Shown: piece after piece, positions 4,738 to 5,211 of the stretch
How positions within the stretch are numbered: position 1 is the stretch's first letter
Layout of the letters: the number at the start of each line of letters is the position of its first letter
Source of the DNA: Methanomethylovorans sp.
GTDB taxonomy: Archaea > Halobacteriota > Methanosarcinia > Methanosarcinales > Methanosarcinaceae
Assembly: GCA_020854785.1 (NCBI GenBank)
Contig: JAHFZE010000163.1
Location: forward strand, 1 to 5,211
DNA length: 5,211 nt
Reading direction: 5' to 3'
Made by a program: the position numbers and the translations under genes
The notes under the pieces: generated by a model
Databases searched by the model: none
Seen by the model: the letters and a program-made list of their open reading frames with translations, nothing else
Told to the model about the DNA's origin: nothing

Positions 4738-5211
4738 TTGAAGATCAAAGTTGTTCTGATAACAACATTGGTGGTGTTGTTATTTACAGATCTTGCATGT
4801 GCAAGCACATGCTATGTGCAGGATGGAAGGCTATACATCTATGATGACATTCAGCATAAAATGTTGCTGGACCATGGAGACCCTGATACGTTTCTAAGTG
4901 AGCTTGAACTATTCGGTAATTATGCTTATGCTGGTGGATACGGCGGGTTAGTGATCGCTGATCTCAGGGATGGTTCGATCATAAATGAATGGCCAGGAGC
5001 AGGCGCAGCCGGGCAAGTATATGACATTGCAATATCAGACGAATATCTGTGTGTTGGATATGAGGATGGCGTTGCTGTAGCGGACCATTATGGCAATATA
5101 TTAACATACATATACACTACAGATCCTTGCTATTTCATTTCAATAAACAATGATAATATTTTATCCGCAGCAGGACATGAATATGATCTCTCGGATATCT
5201 ATGATCCTCGA
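4738..5211 (+). CDS. Secreted beta-propeller-like protein, 3' end cut off by window edge
   Basis: An open frame of 158 codons running off the window. With the TTG start the protein begins MKIKVVLITT, a textbook signal peptide with likely cleavage after residue 22 (ACA before STCY). The mature part shows recurring beta-blade patterns: GNYAYAGGYGGLVIADLRDG, then DEYLCVGYEDGVAVADHYGN, then INNDNILSAAGHEYDLSDI. Each has hydrophobic strands ending in Gly/Asp turns, as in LVIVD-, WD40- or PQQ-like propellers. The exact family is not certain and no catalytic residues can be named. An in-frame ATG at 4705 would add an acidic MIEGREGGVID before the signal and lacks a ribosome site; GTG 4729 is also possible. 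As the third exported protein in a row on this strand, it may belong to the same surface assembly. It has its own promoter region and a 464-base gap, so it is probably a separate transcript. The missing C-terminus could carry a dockerin or a membrane anchor. Confidence 0.75.
   Translation, partial: MKIKVVLITTLVVLLFTDLACASTCYVQDGRLYIYDDIQHKMLLDHGDPDTFLSELELFGNYAYAGGYGGLVIADLRDGSIINEWPGAGAAGQVYDIAISDEYLCVGYEDGVAVADHYGNILTYIYTTDPCYFISINNDNILSAAGHEYDLSDIYDPR

Noticed and set aside
4705..4740. ATG 4705 as start of the propeller gene
   Set aside because: In frame, but it has no ribosome site and would put an acidic extension before a signal peptide; TTG 4738 has GGTGGAGTGAT at proper spacing and gives MKIK. 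Not fully excluded.
4738..4815. Lipoprotein signal in the propeller protein (LAC)
   Set aside because: The residue three before the Cys is Asp, not the hydrophobic residue of a lipobox; ACA followed by S fits ordinary signal peptidase cleavage.

Overview
The window looks like a chromosomal segment of a methanogenic euryarchaeon, most likely from the Methanosarcinales. Three things point there: an archaeal-type aldolase that makes the shikimate precursor ADH, an archaeal dUTPase of the dCTP-deaminase superfamily, and archaeal expression signals (TTTAWATA-like TATA elements, GGAGG ribosome sites, T-rich ends). The species assignment is inference; no rRNA or other taxonomic marker is present.

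Layout. Bases 1-1323, minus strand: a housekeeping pair, dut (793-1323) followed after 52 bases by the 2-amino-3,7-dideoxy-D-threo-hept-6-ulosonate synthase gene (740 to beyond base 1, so its C-terminus is missing). Bases 1324-1537: a divergent intergenic region with one TATA candidate in each direction and two adjacent hairpins in the leader of the rightward gene. Bases 1538-1762, plus strand: a 74-residue soluble protein that I do not recognise. Bases 1763-2118: an AT-rich intergenic region with a T-rich termination zone, a TATA element framed by a C5/G5 inverted repeat, and a strong ribosome site at its end.

Bases 2119-4273, plus strand, are the centre of interest: a two-gene operon encoding a cohesin-dockerin system. 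The first protein (532 aa) is secreted and carries two nearly identical 135-residue modules that resemble galactose-binding-like beta-sandwiches, then a cohesin, then a C-terminal type I-like dockerin with two complete calcium loops. The second (176 aa) is a secreted cohesin held in the membrane by a C-terminal helix followed by RKK. The obvious model is that the dockerin of the first protein docks on the membrane-anchored cohesin of the second. Because the first protein also has its own cohesin, further copies or other dockerin proteins could be added head to tail. This is a cellulosome-like arrangement without any visible catalytic domain, similar in outline to the cohesin/dockerin pair known from Archaeoglobus fulgidus.

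Bases 4274-4737: a hairpin-plus-T terminator for the operon, a 96-base region able to fold into a 12-bp bulged stem, and an AT-rich promoter region. From 4738 (TTG start) to the window edge runs a third secreted protein, with beta-propeller-like blades, truncated at the edge. Three consecutive exported proteins on one strand suggest a cell-surface gene neighbourhood.
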